This document shows positions 38,303 to 49,580 of a stretch of 64,000 nucleotides of DNA, one piece after another (within the stretch, counting starts at the first letter, position 1; the number at the start of each line of letters is the position of its first letter). Source of the stretch: Paracentrotus lividus. Taxonomy: Eukaryota; Echinodermata; Echinoidea; Camarodonta; Echinidae. Position numbers and translations under genes: made by a program. Under the pieces are notes generated by a model that was given only the letters and a program-made list of their open reading frames with translations, was not told the DNA's origin and did no database searches. The stretch spans positions 3,072,146 to 3,136,145 of the forward strand of contig CALNVZ010003435.1 of the NCBI GenBank assembly GCA_940671915.1, written 5' to 3'.

Positions 38303-38327
38303 NNNNNNNNNNNNNNNNNNNNNNNNN
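38303..38327. other. Assembly gap (25 N)
   Basis: Exactly 25 N. Sequence on both sides belongs to the same transposon family in the same orientation, so the gap joins two partly redundant pieces. The second gap in the window is also exactly 25 N, so the length is a placeholder and not an estimate. Confidence 0.95.
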
Positions 38328-39314
38328 ACATACGAATGCCCTAACCACCCTCGCAGTCATAGTAGGCTCCTTTGATGTGAGGCAATTTTCTTTTATTTTA
38401 TGTGGTTTTCCGGACAATGTAGTATTTTACATATGTAAGCGAAACGTTCTGAAATGAATGCGAGTCGAAATACAGGCAATGGGTGCGGTTTTGGCCTGCA
38501 TATGGGGATCGAATGATCACATCTTGCTTTCAACCACATTCGCTTCGATTAGGCCTCTGAATAACTCTTTTGAATAATAATATTCGCCAAAAAGTTTTGA
38601 ACCATGTTCAAAATTTCTTAGCGATTTATTATTGATCGATTGCAAGTGCATAATTTGTGTGTGTAAAAATGGTTGAATATACATATAAATAGGTACTGAT
38701 ATTACTTATAATTAATATGAAAGGGTCAACATAAATTTGAATCGGATAAGAATACTTGATGAATAAAATATAATTTCTTAAAAATATGTTTGAAATAATA
38801 TTAATAATCCAGCGTATATAGTGTCTTTGATCATGTTGACTTGGTATTGTCATTAATACAATAAACGCACAATAAAAACATTCAGAATCATCTTCGGGCC
38901 ACAACCGTGACTGGGCGTTGGGTAATTTGAGCCTTGTAGTCATTTTCTTTTTTCAATCTCATCATTTACTATTATGTCACTTCCCAATTATTTACTACCA
39001 TTTGTCTTTTTTCGATCTTCTACGTTTGCAACCCATACAGTATGCATACATTGACATCCAATATCACTTTTGAAATAATTAATAGTGCAGTCACACTCAC
39101 ACACACGACCCCATCGTACCTACAACGATACAGAAAACGAGGCAAAAAATACTTTTTTCATTGACTATTGTTCACCAATTTATGGAATTACCCCCTTCGA
39201 GGGGCTGGTGGGAGGGGGCTGTGGGGGGTGGAGGTGGATTAGGCATTCTATGTATACGAAAATCTCTAAATTCGCCTCGTTCGCAAACGTTCGCAACTCA
39301 GTGAGATACCCCCT
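38328..39314. mobile_element. AGGGGGTATCTCACT element, rearranged partial copy at the palindrome turn
   Basis: From ACATACGAATGCCCTAACC it follows the family in the copy-2 orientation as far as GAGGGGGCTGTGGGGGG near 39228. It then switches strand: GAGGTGGATTAGGCATTC through AGTGAGATACCCCCT (39314) is the family's own beginning in reverse. The right flank is TTA. This head-to-head joint is the turning point of the palindrome. Confidence 0.7.
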
Positions 39315-42300
39315 TTACAGGTATGTGTTGGTACAAAAGCACTGTCGATAATCGATTGTAAATAACGATCACTAAAAAGATTTATGTAATCGATCTAAAA
39401 GTATTTGCAGGAAGGTTTACTTGAAGAGTAATTTTATACTCTGTCCGAGATCTTTAACCTTGTTTTCTTTTTTCTTTTTGGAAAAAAAAGTAAAAAAATA
39501 ATGTGAGATTTAATTTCATTCAAATCGTATTCAATACTGATAATTTGCCTCATTTTTTTCCCCTGTTTGATATTTTTAACTGAAACAAATAAATTGTTGT
39601 ATGAATATATGAATTACCTGTCAATTAAGAAGCATTACTAATAAATGACTAAAAAATTAAATTATTTTTGAAGGAGTAGACCTGGCCGGAACCGTTCTGG
39701 TACTACTCAATAAATAAACGCATTATATTACTACATGACGAGGGAGTCACTAGTTCGCCTTGCGCCTGTTACAACTTTTAAAAATACATAGTACTAAATG
39801 AATGGCAAATAATATAATGCATTTTTAAAATCAACTATCAGACGGCACCACAGAGTATAGTATAGGTTTCCCCGGTCAATTTTACTTTTGCAATCGAATT
39901 CGTTTATGGTCATTTGATTTAAACGATACCTCATGGAGCGGAGCTATCGGTCAATTGAATTAACATTTAGATTTTTAATCTCGATCAAATTTCGGACCGT
40001 CGAAAAAAAAATGCTTTTATAAATTGATCGGAGGGGAATATAGGGAAAACCTATATATTAGAAGTAATAATCCTAACAATGGCGGGTTTAAAAACAATCA
40101 CTGGAAATTTGAGATACCCACATGCAAACTTTTGGCCCCCAGTTCCTAGCTTGCAATCAATCTTTAGTCTCTGAAGAACTAATCTAGATATCTGACAGGA
40201 AGAAGCATGTGCAGCTGGTGTGCTGATCCCACTTGGCTTCTGGGAGATTGATTGAAGGAATTCAGTAAGAACTCGTTAGCAGTGGGGAAACGTGTTAAGG
40301 GTTTACAAGAAATATTAGCGACATTCGTTAACATGGTTAACTTGGATTGGGGAAACGTGTTTCCAAGATATTTCTTTTCACTCGTTATGAGCGCTCTCTT
40401 AAAGGGGGTATCTCACTGGTTGCGAACCCAGGCGAATTTACAGAGTGTTATATATATATAGAGGATCTACCAACGTTCTTTTGTGCTGCTTTGGTTAGAC
40501 AAGCATAAAGGGTTATCTCGTTGTATCAGAATGGCATGTTTTCTTTAGCGATGCTTGTAACCAAGCTCAAAGGGGTTATCTCGTTGTATAAGAATTGCAT
40601 ATTTCTTTTGTGCTGCTTAGTTAGGCAAGCTCAATAGGGTTATCTAACTGTATCAACATGGCATGTTTTTTTTCTTTTGTACTGCCTTGTTAGGCAAGCA
40701 CAAAGGGGTTGTACTAATGATCATGGATGTTTTCTTTTGTAGGCCTACTGCCTTGTTAGGCAAGTACAGGTGGGTTATATTGTATGGTATTGGCAATGTT
40801 TTCTTTGTACTGCTTTTTTATGCAATCACAAAGCAGGGGCCGTGGAGCGTTTTTGAAAGTAGAGAGGCTGAGCCGAAGGGGGGGGGGGCTGAAGAGACTA
40901 GAAATGACAAATGCATGGTCATTTTGCAATTTTGTACACGTGTGCTGAGAACTGAAGTGGGGGCTGAACCCCCCCCCCCCCCACAGCCCTCCACAGCCCC
41001 TCGAAGGGGGTAATTTCACTGAATTGTGAACACATATCAATGAAACAAGTCATTTTTTGCTTCGTTTCTGTTCGTGTAGGTACGTGGGTTCGTGTGTTGC
41101 CAAAAAGTGAGATATTGATTGTCATTATGCAGTCATGGGTGCAGAGATGAAAAAACAAAATGATAACATTAATATGGAAATGATAATAGTAATGATAATT
41201 GAAAGAAAATGACTACAGCTCAATTACCCCCAAGCCCAGCCACGCCCGAAGTGAAATCTGAATGTTTTATTTGCGTTTATTGTTAATGACAATACAATCA
41301 ACATGATCAAAGACACTATATACGCTGGATTATTATTATTATTTCCAAACATATTTTTAGAAATTAGAAATTATCCGATTCAAATTTATGTTGACCCTTT
41401 CCATATATATTTTAGTATAATCAGTAAACCTATTTATATGTATATTCAACCATTTTTACACACAGAATTATGCACTTGCAATCGATCAAAAATAAATTCG
41501 CCTAGAAATTTTGAACATGTTTCAAAACTTTTTGGCGAATTATTTTCAAAAGAATTATTCAGGCCTATCGAAAGGAATGTGGTGTGAAACCAAGATCGAT
41601 CACTTCATCCCCAATGCAGGACAAAAAGAATTCCTGTATTTCGACTCCATTCATTTCAGAAGTTCGCTACATTCCAAAATACTCATGTCCGGAAAACACA
41701 TAACAAAAGAAAATGCCTCACATAAAAAGCCTACCTACTGACTCGAGGTGGATTAGGCATTCTATGTATAACGAAAATCTCTATAAAATTCGCCCTGTTC
41801 GCAAATGTTCGCAACTCAGTGAGATACCCCCTTAAGTTATTACCTTAGTTTAGAGGTTTATCACCAAGTTTGTCATTAATGTTTTGGTGTTTTTTCCGAG
41901 TTATTTACCACTTTTAAAAACTGAATGGTGCATAATAATTGTGGTCAGGTAAGCAAGCCTTGGTCTACTAAAATTTCGTGTTCAGAACATTATTGAAATT
42001 AATATGAGGACTAAACATGTCATTTCATGAAGAGATACGATTGCATAATCATGATGGATCCTGCGTTTAATGCTAAAGTGCCTGTTTAGTGAAATAAGAT
42101 ATTTTTATGTAACTTGGGTGAATTAGGATATACATTCTGGTAACAAGGGTCAAGGATAAAATTAACGCTGTATATTGTATCATTTCAAGTAGCAAGGTAT
42201 GCAGAATTGTATGAAGTGGGATGAACCAAAACCAGTGATACGTTGAGGAATAGATCAGCCATCATTGTCAGTGTAACCTTCTCGAATTCAAGCACATGGT

Positions 42301-42470
42301 TATCAGAACCCCCTTCATATATATTCTACACAGATTCCCACCAAATATAAGGACTCGGTCATACCACTGCGATAATACACCAAATACATCATTGCATTAT
42401 CAAATGTGCATTACAGTTTGAATTGGATTTAGTTTTACGATGTGAATTGGGCATCAAGCTAGGCCAATGG
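39229..42470. repeat. Right arm of the ~10-kb imperfect palindrome (clean)
   Basis: The reverse complement of this stretch aligns with 32430-36600 across unique flanks and a full transposon copy. Sequence quality appears normal here: the mobile element ends are exact and the target duplication is intact. The arm ends near 42455-42470, next to a GC-rich island. I take this arm as the authentic sequence. Confidence 0.75.
40403..41832. mobile_element. AGGGGGTATCTCACT element, cleanest full copy (1,430 bp)
   Basis: Both ends are intact (AGGGGGTATCTCACTGGTTG and CAACTCAGTGAGATACCCCCT) and the flanks are TAA on each side (40400-40402 and 41833-41835). The order is: terminal ~85 bp; five or so tandem units of ~65-80 bp carrying CTTGTTAGGCAAG and GGGTTATCTCGTTGTAT (40470-40840); the GC-rich foldback (40855-41015); and an AT-rich half. 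No transposase. This is the best reference copy for the family in the window. Confidence 0.85.
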
Positions 42471-42634
42471 ATTCACTAGCGGGTGATACGATCACCGGGT
42501 TCTACCGCGTGCTCGTGTGTCGCCTGTTCGTCTCGATCTCCGGCACGGTCAAAGAAGACGGGGGTACCGCGTTACTCGAGGCGAGTCACGACACTTTGTT
42601 ATTGCTGTCACGCAGAATGCAGGGGATAATTGAA
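42467..42634 (+). other. GC-rich, coding-like island of unknown origin
   Basis: About 170 bases are much richer in G+C than the intron around them. One + frame is open from ATG (42467) through GTVKEDGGTALLEASHDTLL and on to a possible donor GAAA|GTATGT at 42635. Its phase does not fit the smpd3-like exons, and I recognise no domain. It abuts the outer boundary of the palindrome, so it may be an exon of another locus, a chimeric piece or chance. Confidence 0.25.
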
Positions 42635-42639
42635 AGTAT

Positions 42640-44067
42640 GTTTGTCCTATACGCCTCGTCCTCAGGAAGGTTTTATTCATGAAAATGTTCTGTTTGTTTT
42701 CGTTTCGGCCCTCTGAGATTTGGCCGTGTTTTTTCTTGCTCCCGTACTTCTTTAATGACGGGAGCAGTTTGGTCAATATAAACACATTACACACACTCTC
42801 AATTAAACTTTTGGGTATACTTATCCCTTTACCCAAAGGAGTCCTTCGCTAATGAGATATGTTTATACTGTATATTGAATAACGTAATTGTTTTGCTTTT
42901 TTTTCTGCGTGCTGTCATGGAACTATGTTGCTCCAGCGTAATGAAGTGTTTGCATTATTAAACAATGAATATTAATCCATAAGAACAATGTTTTAAGTAC
43001 CGTGACAGTAATCCTGCCCTGGAAGAAAAATCAATGAGATACTAGCGACAAACTCCACTCTCTCACTCTGTAAATTATTATATGATCATATTGAAGAGAA
43101 CAAATTTATTTTTACATAAGCATATCGACGATGCAAAGCGTATTACTTGAACAATCGTTTTTCAGGGGCGTTGTATTTCGTCACCCTTCGGGCAGGAGAC
43201 TTCACGACACCAGCGTCTTCAAGGTGTATATTATAAACCATCAAATGTTTAAAAAGCATATTATTTGTATAAAACAAAAAGTAGTAATGACCTGTTTGAT
43301 TGCCAGTACATTGCATACAAAGTGATTTATGACAAATTGATTAAGAATTCATGTCAGGTTGGTCATCAGTGGTAATAATCATATATTTGCAAACTTATTC
43401 CTAATAAGAAAAAGAAATAATCAAATTATAATAAAGGAACGGGAATAACAATTTGATTTCATATGCAAATCGCAAAGAAAAATGATTCCTGTTAGTAAAA
43501 CAAACGATAGTTGTGATCACTCACGAGTATTTTCTAAATCACATGTCGATACACCAATTCACGGGAAAACAGGGAATGCAGCTTAAATATATCGATCAAA
43601 TTTGGTTACAGAAACATTTGCAGACATTTCTTGTTTAGTCAAGCCAAGGGTATGTGATTCCAGTTTAAGATGGCGAGTCTAAAATAATATTATTTCGCGC
43701 CCGAAATTTATGACTAAGCATCGATCCTCACTCGGTTACATTTCATAAAATGAGGAAAAAAGCAATACCCCTTTTTACGAATACCTCTGTACATATTTTC
43801 AAACTATAAATATATTTATATGCTTTGATGGTAATTTGTTGAAATTGAGAAAGTTATTGTTTGTTGTTATAATTCTGTACTCATCTTTTCCCTCCTTCTT
43901 CTTATTGTATCTGTTTCTTGGTAGTTTCTTAATAAATATTGATCCTAATGTAATCATTATACTAGTATATTCCCTCGCCCCGTCAACCCCTGTACGGTAT
44001 CCTCCTTGTCTTTATGGCTTATTATCCATTTGTGTTTATCTTTTTCATTAAACTTTCTTTACAAATT
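42640..44067. other. Intron sequence without recognised features
   Basis: AT-rich; no transposon ends or coding sequence recognised. Confidence 0.4.
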
Positions 44068-44354
44068 CAGTGGCCGATCCAGGATTTCATTACAGGGGGG
44101 GGGGCAAAATCGGAATTTCAGATTTTGGTACACCCAAAACATTTTCCCATCACACCGGCGAGCCAAAAGTACACTCAATTTTTTCACGTCACGCTGGCCA
44201 AGCGATAAGAGCGGGGGGGGGGGGGGGGGGGGTAGGTGTCAATTATTTTTTTGGTCTACGGCCATCAAAGAGATCATCATGTATCAACCATCGGGTAAGG
44301 TTGGGGTCGATCGGTCCGCTCGTCTATTTTTTTTTATTTTTTTTTGCTTTATTT

Positions 44355-44386
<32 letters not shown>

Positions 44387-44432
44387 TAGGGGGGGGGCCG
44401 GGCCCGTCGGGCCCCCCCCCGTGTGTCTGCGC
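44068..44432. mobile_element. CAGTGGCGGATCCAGG-family element, first subfamily, with homopolymers
   Basis: It starts CAGTGGCCGATCCAGGATTT and repeats the interior of the copy at 20633 (AATCGGAATTTCAGATTTTGG, CGAGCCAAAAGTACACTCAA, TCACGTCACGCTGGC). Long G and T runs follow, then GGGGCCGGGCCCGTCGGGCC. The right end is diverged, so the boundary is approximate. Non-coding; the Phe/Gly-rich frames are repeat products. Confidence 0.65.
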
Positions 44433-44652
44433 CTGAAATTGATCGCTAAATACTTTTCATAAATGTTGAAAACTAATAAGCACTTTGGAAGGCCCCGACT
44501 GTTTTTACTTACATGATTTAGGTATTAATGTACCAACTGTTTATCGTTAAAAATGTGAAACAAAATCATCAGTAAAAAAATATATAATATATTATTTTTA
44601 GCACCTTTTCTGACCTTCTTTGATTCTAATCGCTAAACCTTTTTCTTTCCAG

Positions 44653-44806
44653 GTGACATGACAGACTGGAGTCACCCGTTGTTTCTCATCTACCAAGACC
44701 CTTGTCGGTTGAAACCTGGTCTGGATAAACATTGGACGGTAGGGACATTGATGCGGTCACAACGGCTACATGATCAAGAGGTTGCTACACCTGAAAATCT
44801 GCAAAG
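44653..44806 (+). CDS. smpd3: smpd3-like exon B: DPCRL segment
   Basis: A 154-nt exon between TTTTCTTTCCAG and GTAAATC. It takes one nucleotide (A) from the previous exon and gives two (AG) to the next. It encodes DMTDWSHPLFLIYQDPCRLK, then HWTVGTLMRSQRLHD and ATPENLQR. Vertebrate SMPD3 has the matching order: LFxxYxDPCRLGPG, WAIGTLL, then a PDNLQK segment right after GDFNFDN. These residues belong to the catalytic DNase I-like domain. The upstream intron is 38 kb and the downstream one 4.7 kb. Confidence 0.9.
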
Positions 44807-45569
44807 GTAAATCAAGATTATGGATCGCATTTGACAGCTTAAATTAAAGAAATTTGGTCATTTCAAATTGAAATAGGAGTTCCTACAATAAGCCGAATCC
44901 AAAACATCGATGCCCGTCAACCTCTCATTTAATTGGCATAATTACATTTATGTTGTAGAATCCAGATATTCTCTTTCACATCTGCATAGTCTTCTGCCGA
45001 ATTTTTAAGAGTTTTATTGATACGTATGCGCCATCTTAAATGGGTACCTGGAATAGGAGGAAATACCAGGCCAAAGCCGTGGTAATATGCACCTTGAAAA
45101 TGTTGAATCCTCCGAAAGGCGCTTCATGAATCAAATTATTATTTCCATTTTATATAGTTTGTTAGAAAAAAAAAGATGTATGGTATTACAAGACTTTAGT
45201 ATCACCATCGCAATCTATATTTTATGCTCTATCGGCATCAGCAGCGCTATATCATTCTTATATCCCATGATGCATCAGCAGGATCAAGGGATCAATTACG
45301 TCCTTAGAGATTGATTTATTCATGCATCTCTTTTGTTGTAGGTAGAGTGTCAATATTCCTTAACAATATCACATCATGCCACTTTTAATATCCACCACAC
45401 AATTTCTCCACCTTCCTTACACTTCAATTGCTACGTTTTCGCCCACCCGATTTTTTTTTCCATCCAGCTCACATAATTTTTCATTCATATCGCCTCAAGT
45501 GTTTTTACCGCCAATTTTAGCTCTCCCCTTTTCAACTCAGTGTCCAAATATTGAGATTGTACTCTCGTA

Positions 45570-46200
45570 CAGCGTGTCCCACAAAAATAAATGCTAATGG
45601 CACTCGTAATGAATATAATTTGAAAATTGTCAAAATCATATTGTGTATGATTTTATAATCGTAAACTAGCATTTATTTCATACCACTGGTTGTCCATTGA
45701 ACACAGAGATTTGACCCAGCTTTCAGCACTCATCAGAAAACCTCTCTATCCAAGTTTCGTTATTACGTTGAATAAAGTACGTAGTCCACTTAAGTTTTCA
45801 TTCACTATGATTTTTATTTCCTTTTTTTTTTCTTTTTTTTTTTGATTAGATGAATAGGTCATCCCCAAGTCCTGAACAAAAGAAAATCCTTTCAGATTTA
45901 CGCCCGTGGCTGAATGTGAATAGATATAATTTTGACCACTTGAACAGATAACAAATTGTGTTAGCTGAACCTGACTACACAACACTAAATACAAAACTTG
46001 GATGGAGAGGTTTTCTGATATGTAATGAAAAAAAAAATGTTCATATCTTTGTGATTATTGGACCATATCACATAGAAATGTATCCAGTTGTAGAAAATGA
46101 ATAGTTGTTTACGAGTGTAAAGATATAAACAATATAATGTGGTAATTTTAATATCATACCCGTCTAGAGTGTCATTAGCGTTTTTTTGTGGGACACGCTG
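45570..46200. mobile_element. 631-bp MITE with TA duplication (CAGCGTGTCCC ends)
   Basis: The ends CAGCGTGTCCCACAAAAA and TTTTTGTGGGACACGCTG are inverted repeats; similarity extends about 35 bases to GCTAATGGCACTC / GAGTGTCATTAGC. TA flanks both sides (45568-45569 and 46201-46202), as for Tc1/mariner-type insertion. A second, internal inverted pair of ~26 bases (CCTCTCTATCCAAGTTT at about 45741 and AAACTTGGATGGAGAGG at about 45994) suggests an element within an element or a composite structure. Located in the intron between exons B and C; no transposase. Confidence 0.8.
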
Positions 46201-46956
46201 TACAATCGATTGAATTCGGAGTGAGCAATCGAGTGCAGGTGCTGGTGAAATAATGTTTAGATACTAAAGAAAACTCAGGTGATATTAATTGGTTGAAAAT
46301 TGTAGGGTGGATATCATTTTTGATTGACAGTCTCTTCGTTTAGACACGCTTACGAGCTGTCTGAGACCGCAATTGGGATGTATGATTATGAATCAATTGG
46401 CTGGAAAGCCAAACAGATAGAGTCATTTTGGAAAGTGATTTTGCTAGGAGCTGCTCATTTATGAGTCATCAGAGAAAGCAATCAAAACCATGCTTTTTAG
46501 TGGTTCGTGGAGGTTATCTCTGTTTCTTCTCTATTTATGACTTGTATATTTTTATAGAGAAAGAAAATAAACCGGAGTATAAGGAAAAACGAAAAACAAA
46601 TTCATCGAGTTGATGACTGACGAAAATCGCCCAAGGATGATTGAGTTTTAGATTGGGAGGAAATACGTTGATTGAGTAATCTGCCAATATTTTTGTTTTC
46701 GTGAAGCAAATGTCGTTTTTCTCCAATTTTGCGAATATGCAGAAATCTATTAAAATTGAATGGACTATCCTGTTTCACCCATTTGGCATTGCAACTCATT
46801 TCCGTTTGGTAAATATCTTTGGAAAGCAAGAGCTACATGTCCATTCAATAGAAAGGCCTGAAGTAATATTCATATGCGAAGTTTTATTCCAGTTATCTTA
46901 AAATGAAGACTCTTGATCAGCAATTACATTGCTTTTCACAAATGGGATATTCTTAA

Positions 46957-47207
46957 TGCGGCGTTCACAACTCGTCGTAGGCTACGGGGCACGTGCAATC
47001 AACGTAGCCTGCGTTGCGTGCACAATGCACGCACAGGTCCTGGGTCAACTTCTGCGATTCCTGCGTTTCTGTAGTAAGGGTATTGGAAAAACTTCTTGCA
47101 CGTCGTACAGGCAACGTGCCTGCATCGTACATACGCTGCACGAATTTTCTACGAAATCCATTGTATGGAGTTGCACGTCGAAGTTACGGCGAGTTGTGAC
47201 CGCCGCA
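46957..47207. mobile_element. 251-bp PIF/Harbinger-type MITE, TAA duplication
   Basis: Ends TGCGGCGTTCACAACTCGTCG and CGGCGAGTTGTGACCGCCGCA, with TAA on both sides (46954-46956 and 47208-47210). The interior is GC-rich with many ACGTGC/GCACGT words. The TWA duplication is the PIF/Harbinger signature. Non-coding. Confidence 0.85.
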
Positions 47208-47886
47208 TAAGTTTGCAGACCCCACTGTGGTTTCCACCATGAAGGGATTCTTACGATGCGGGCATCATGCGGGTTATTCCATGTCTACCCGTCGTCAGCT
47301 ATTACAATAATACAATACCTCATTCCTCAAACCTCTCATTGATGTCAAAGGGGGCCGCATAGCATTTGTTTTATTTTGTTGTTGTTGTTGAAAATCATAT
47401 AATCTGATGGTCATTTTCACGTTTTAATGTCTAATGGGAAAATTGGTGGGGGGGGGGGGTGGAGCCTCCCCTGACCCGACTTGCACTTTCTAACAATGAT
47501 GTATAACAATAAATATGATACATCATATATAGGAAATTTTAGAATTGCATCGATCTAAAGTCATGTGACCTTAGAACTGTACTTTCTACATAGATTCACA
47601 AAACAACTGAATTTGATACTAAGTAAATGTTATCGCTCAGATTTTGACCACTTGAAATCGATTCTAGGCAGACTTCATTTCACCAGAATTTTTCAGTGAA
47701 ACTTGATGTCTATCTCGAGAACAAAAAAAGAACAAATAAATAACAAATATGCATGGTCTTAGTGCAAAGATATTGAGAAGCTATACTCCCGCCTAGTCAT
47801 TCCATCTTTAAAAAAAAAAATAAAATAAATAAATTGTTTTAAAAGTTATGCGCTATTTAAAAAACAAAGTATGTTCTGGATTATAC

Positions 47887-48387
47887 TGCGGTCACAACTC
47901 GCCGTACCTTCGACGTGCAACTCCCTACGATGGATTTCGTAGAAAATTCGTGCAGCGCATGTACCATGCAGGCACATTGCATGTACGACGTGCAGGAAGT
48001 TTTCCAATACCCTTATGCGGCGGTCACAACTCGTCGTAGCCTACGAGGCACGTGCCTTCAACATAACCTGCGTTGAATGTACAATGCATGCACAGGTCTT
48101 CGGTCAATTTCTGCGATTCCTGTGTTTCTGCAGTAAGGGTATTGGAAAAACTTCCTGCACGTCGCACATGCAACGTGCCTCCGAGGTACCTGCGCTGCAC
48201 GATTTTTCTACGAAATCCATCGTAGGGAGTTGCACGTCGAAGGTATGGCGAGTTGTGACCGCCGCATTACTACAGAAACGCAGGAATCGCAGAAGTTGAC
48301 CAAGGACCTGTGCGTGCATTGTACATGCAACGCATGCTACGTTGATTGCACGTGCCCCGTAGCCTACGACGAGTTGTGACCGCCGCA
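47887..48387. mobile_element. Same-family MITE interrupted by another copy
   Basis: The outer element begins TGCGGTCACAACTCGCCGTA and ends GACGAGTTGTGACCGCCGCA before TAA. Its interior word CCAATACCCTTACTACAGAAACG is split at CCCTTA by the full 251-bp element at 48016-48266. Removing the insert and one TTA restores a ~247-bp element in the opposite orientation to the neighbouring copy. Confidence 0.85.
48016..48266. mobile_element. Inner 251-bp MITE nested in its own family
   Basis: A full-length copy with ends TGCGGCGGTCACAACTCGTCG and GGCGAGTTGTGACCGCCGCA. It is flanked on both sides by TTA (48013-48015 and 48267-48269), a TWA target duplication created within the outer element. Confidence 0.9.
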
Positions 48388-49196
48388 TAAGTCATAATAT
48401 CTAGTTTTAGCTGCTTGTATGGTTCTTTTATCACTTTCACCAATCGTGAAATTCAACATGCATTTTGAAATAACTCTCTATGCTTTCTCCATTACAAAAT
48501 TAGTTGTTTGAAGATTTTTTTTTTTATTATTTTTTTATTTTATGTGTCGTTGTTTGAAGATGATATTGTGCATTGCATTTTGCTATTTCCGTCAACATAA
48601 GGGTCAAACTCCCCGATATTGACTCCATTGAAGTTTTTGGCCATTCCAGGGGCCTATAACTTATCTACCTAACAAAACATGTACAGTAACAATCCTAGCA
48701 AACGATGGATTCAGAGAGAAAGGAGAAAAGGTAAAGGTGTGAGGACAGTGTAGAGAAAGAACAGAGGGAGCTTAACCCTTCACTCTGACTAAGGGTCAGC
48801 CCATCTCATTAAAAAAATGCGCCTAAAATAATACAATTATAGAAAATTTACAAATTGGATCAAATTCATCGACACTCAGGTGTTGCTTACCCTAAACCGA
48901 CATCTAAATTGCTATTTTATTTTGTAAGTAAATATTTTCTTGTTTTCACTTTAGAGTCTGTCTCGGTGGTATGGCCGAAGTATCGCTCCTGCCGTACAAT
49001 AAAATACCATACAATTTTTTATGTGGCCTACAGACGTACAGGATTTTACAAATGAATCAATTTTTGATCCTCAAATCAAATTGGCACAAATTTTTATGTT
49101 GCTCATACAAACTTGAAAAAAGATATAATCATTTTTAAAGACATTTCATTAATAAATTACACATGGTATTAAAAAAATGATCTGCCGATATGCGCG

Positions 49197-49580
49197 TGAA
49201 AATAGTAATTTATAAAATTTTGTTTACGTTGCTAATTTAGAGATTTCAATGATTATTTTTTTTAAAATTGTCATCTCTCTCTTCCTGAACAGGGTGTTAG
49301 AGAACAGTCAGAAGCGGAGTACGTATGCGGAAGACGTGAGGGTGTGGATGGGACAGAGCAAAATAATAATAATAATGATAATATTAATGCACTGACAATT
49401 TGCTCATGAAAATAGTAATTTATACAATTTTATTTACGTTGCCAATTTAGAGGTTTCAATGATTAGTTAAAAAAAAAAATTTATGTTTCATCTCTCTCTT
49501 CCTGAACAGGGTGTTAGAGAACAGTCAGAAGCGGAGTACATACGTGGAAGACGTGAAGGTCTGGGATGGGACGGAAGGAC
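49197..49580 (+). repeat. Local tandem duplication covering intron end and start of exon C
   Basis: A unit beginning TGAAAATAGTAATTTATA at 49197 repeats at 49407, a 210-bp offset. It includes the branch/pyrimidine region CATCTCTCTCTTCCTGAACAG and the first ~67 bases of the exon. The first unit then runs into (AAT)n-like sequence; the second continues as the true exon. Differences between units are scattered substitutions and small indels. Confidence 0.85.
49293..49359 (+). pseudogene. Truncated duplicate of smpd3-like exon C
   Basis: Behind an intact acceptor (CTTCCTGAACAG) it repeats GTGTTAGAGAACAGTCAGAA and the following residues up to GAAGACGTGAGGGTGTGG. It then loses one G relative to the functional exon, which shifts the frame, and ends at GGGACAGAGC. 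No splice donor follows and the frame reaches TGA about 50 bases on. Splicing to this acceptor would give a protein lacking the RRVDY and TDHIP motifs. Confidence 0.8.

Larger units (their letters stand above)
6795..44652 (+). other. 38-kb intron of the smpd3-like gene
   Basis: The intron has a GTAAGT donor at 6795 and a TTTTCTTTCCAG acceptor ending at 44652, and the joined codon AGT keeps the protein in frame. It contains most of the mobile elements listed here, a large palindrome and a 25-N gap. Its assembled length is therefore unreliable, because the 32.4-42.5 kb part is probably duplicated by misassembly. No host coding exon was recognised inside, apart from one GC-rich, coding-like island at 42467-42634. 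Confidence 0.7.

Noticed and set aside
40470-40840. CRISPR-like array of spaced repeats
   Set aside because: The tandem units are contiguous, variable ~70-bp repeats inside a transposon, without constant repeats and unique spacers, in a eukaryotic genome.
46957-48388. Cys/Arg-rich frames on both strands sharing similar sequences
   Set aside because: They repeat because they are translations of the GC-rich MITE copies, not a gene family.
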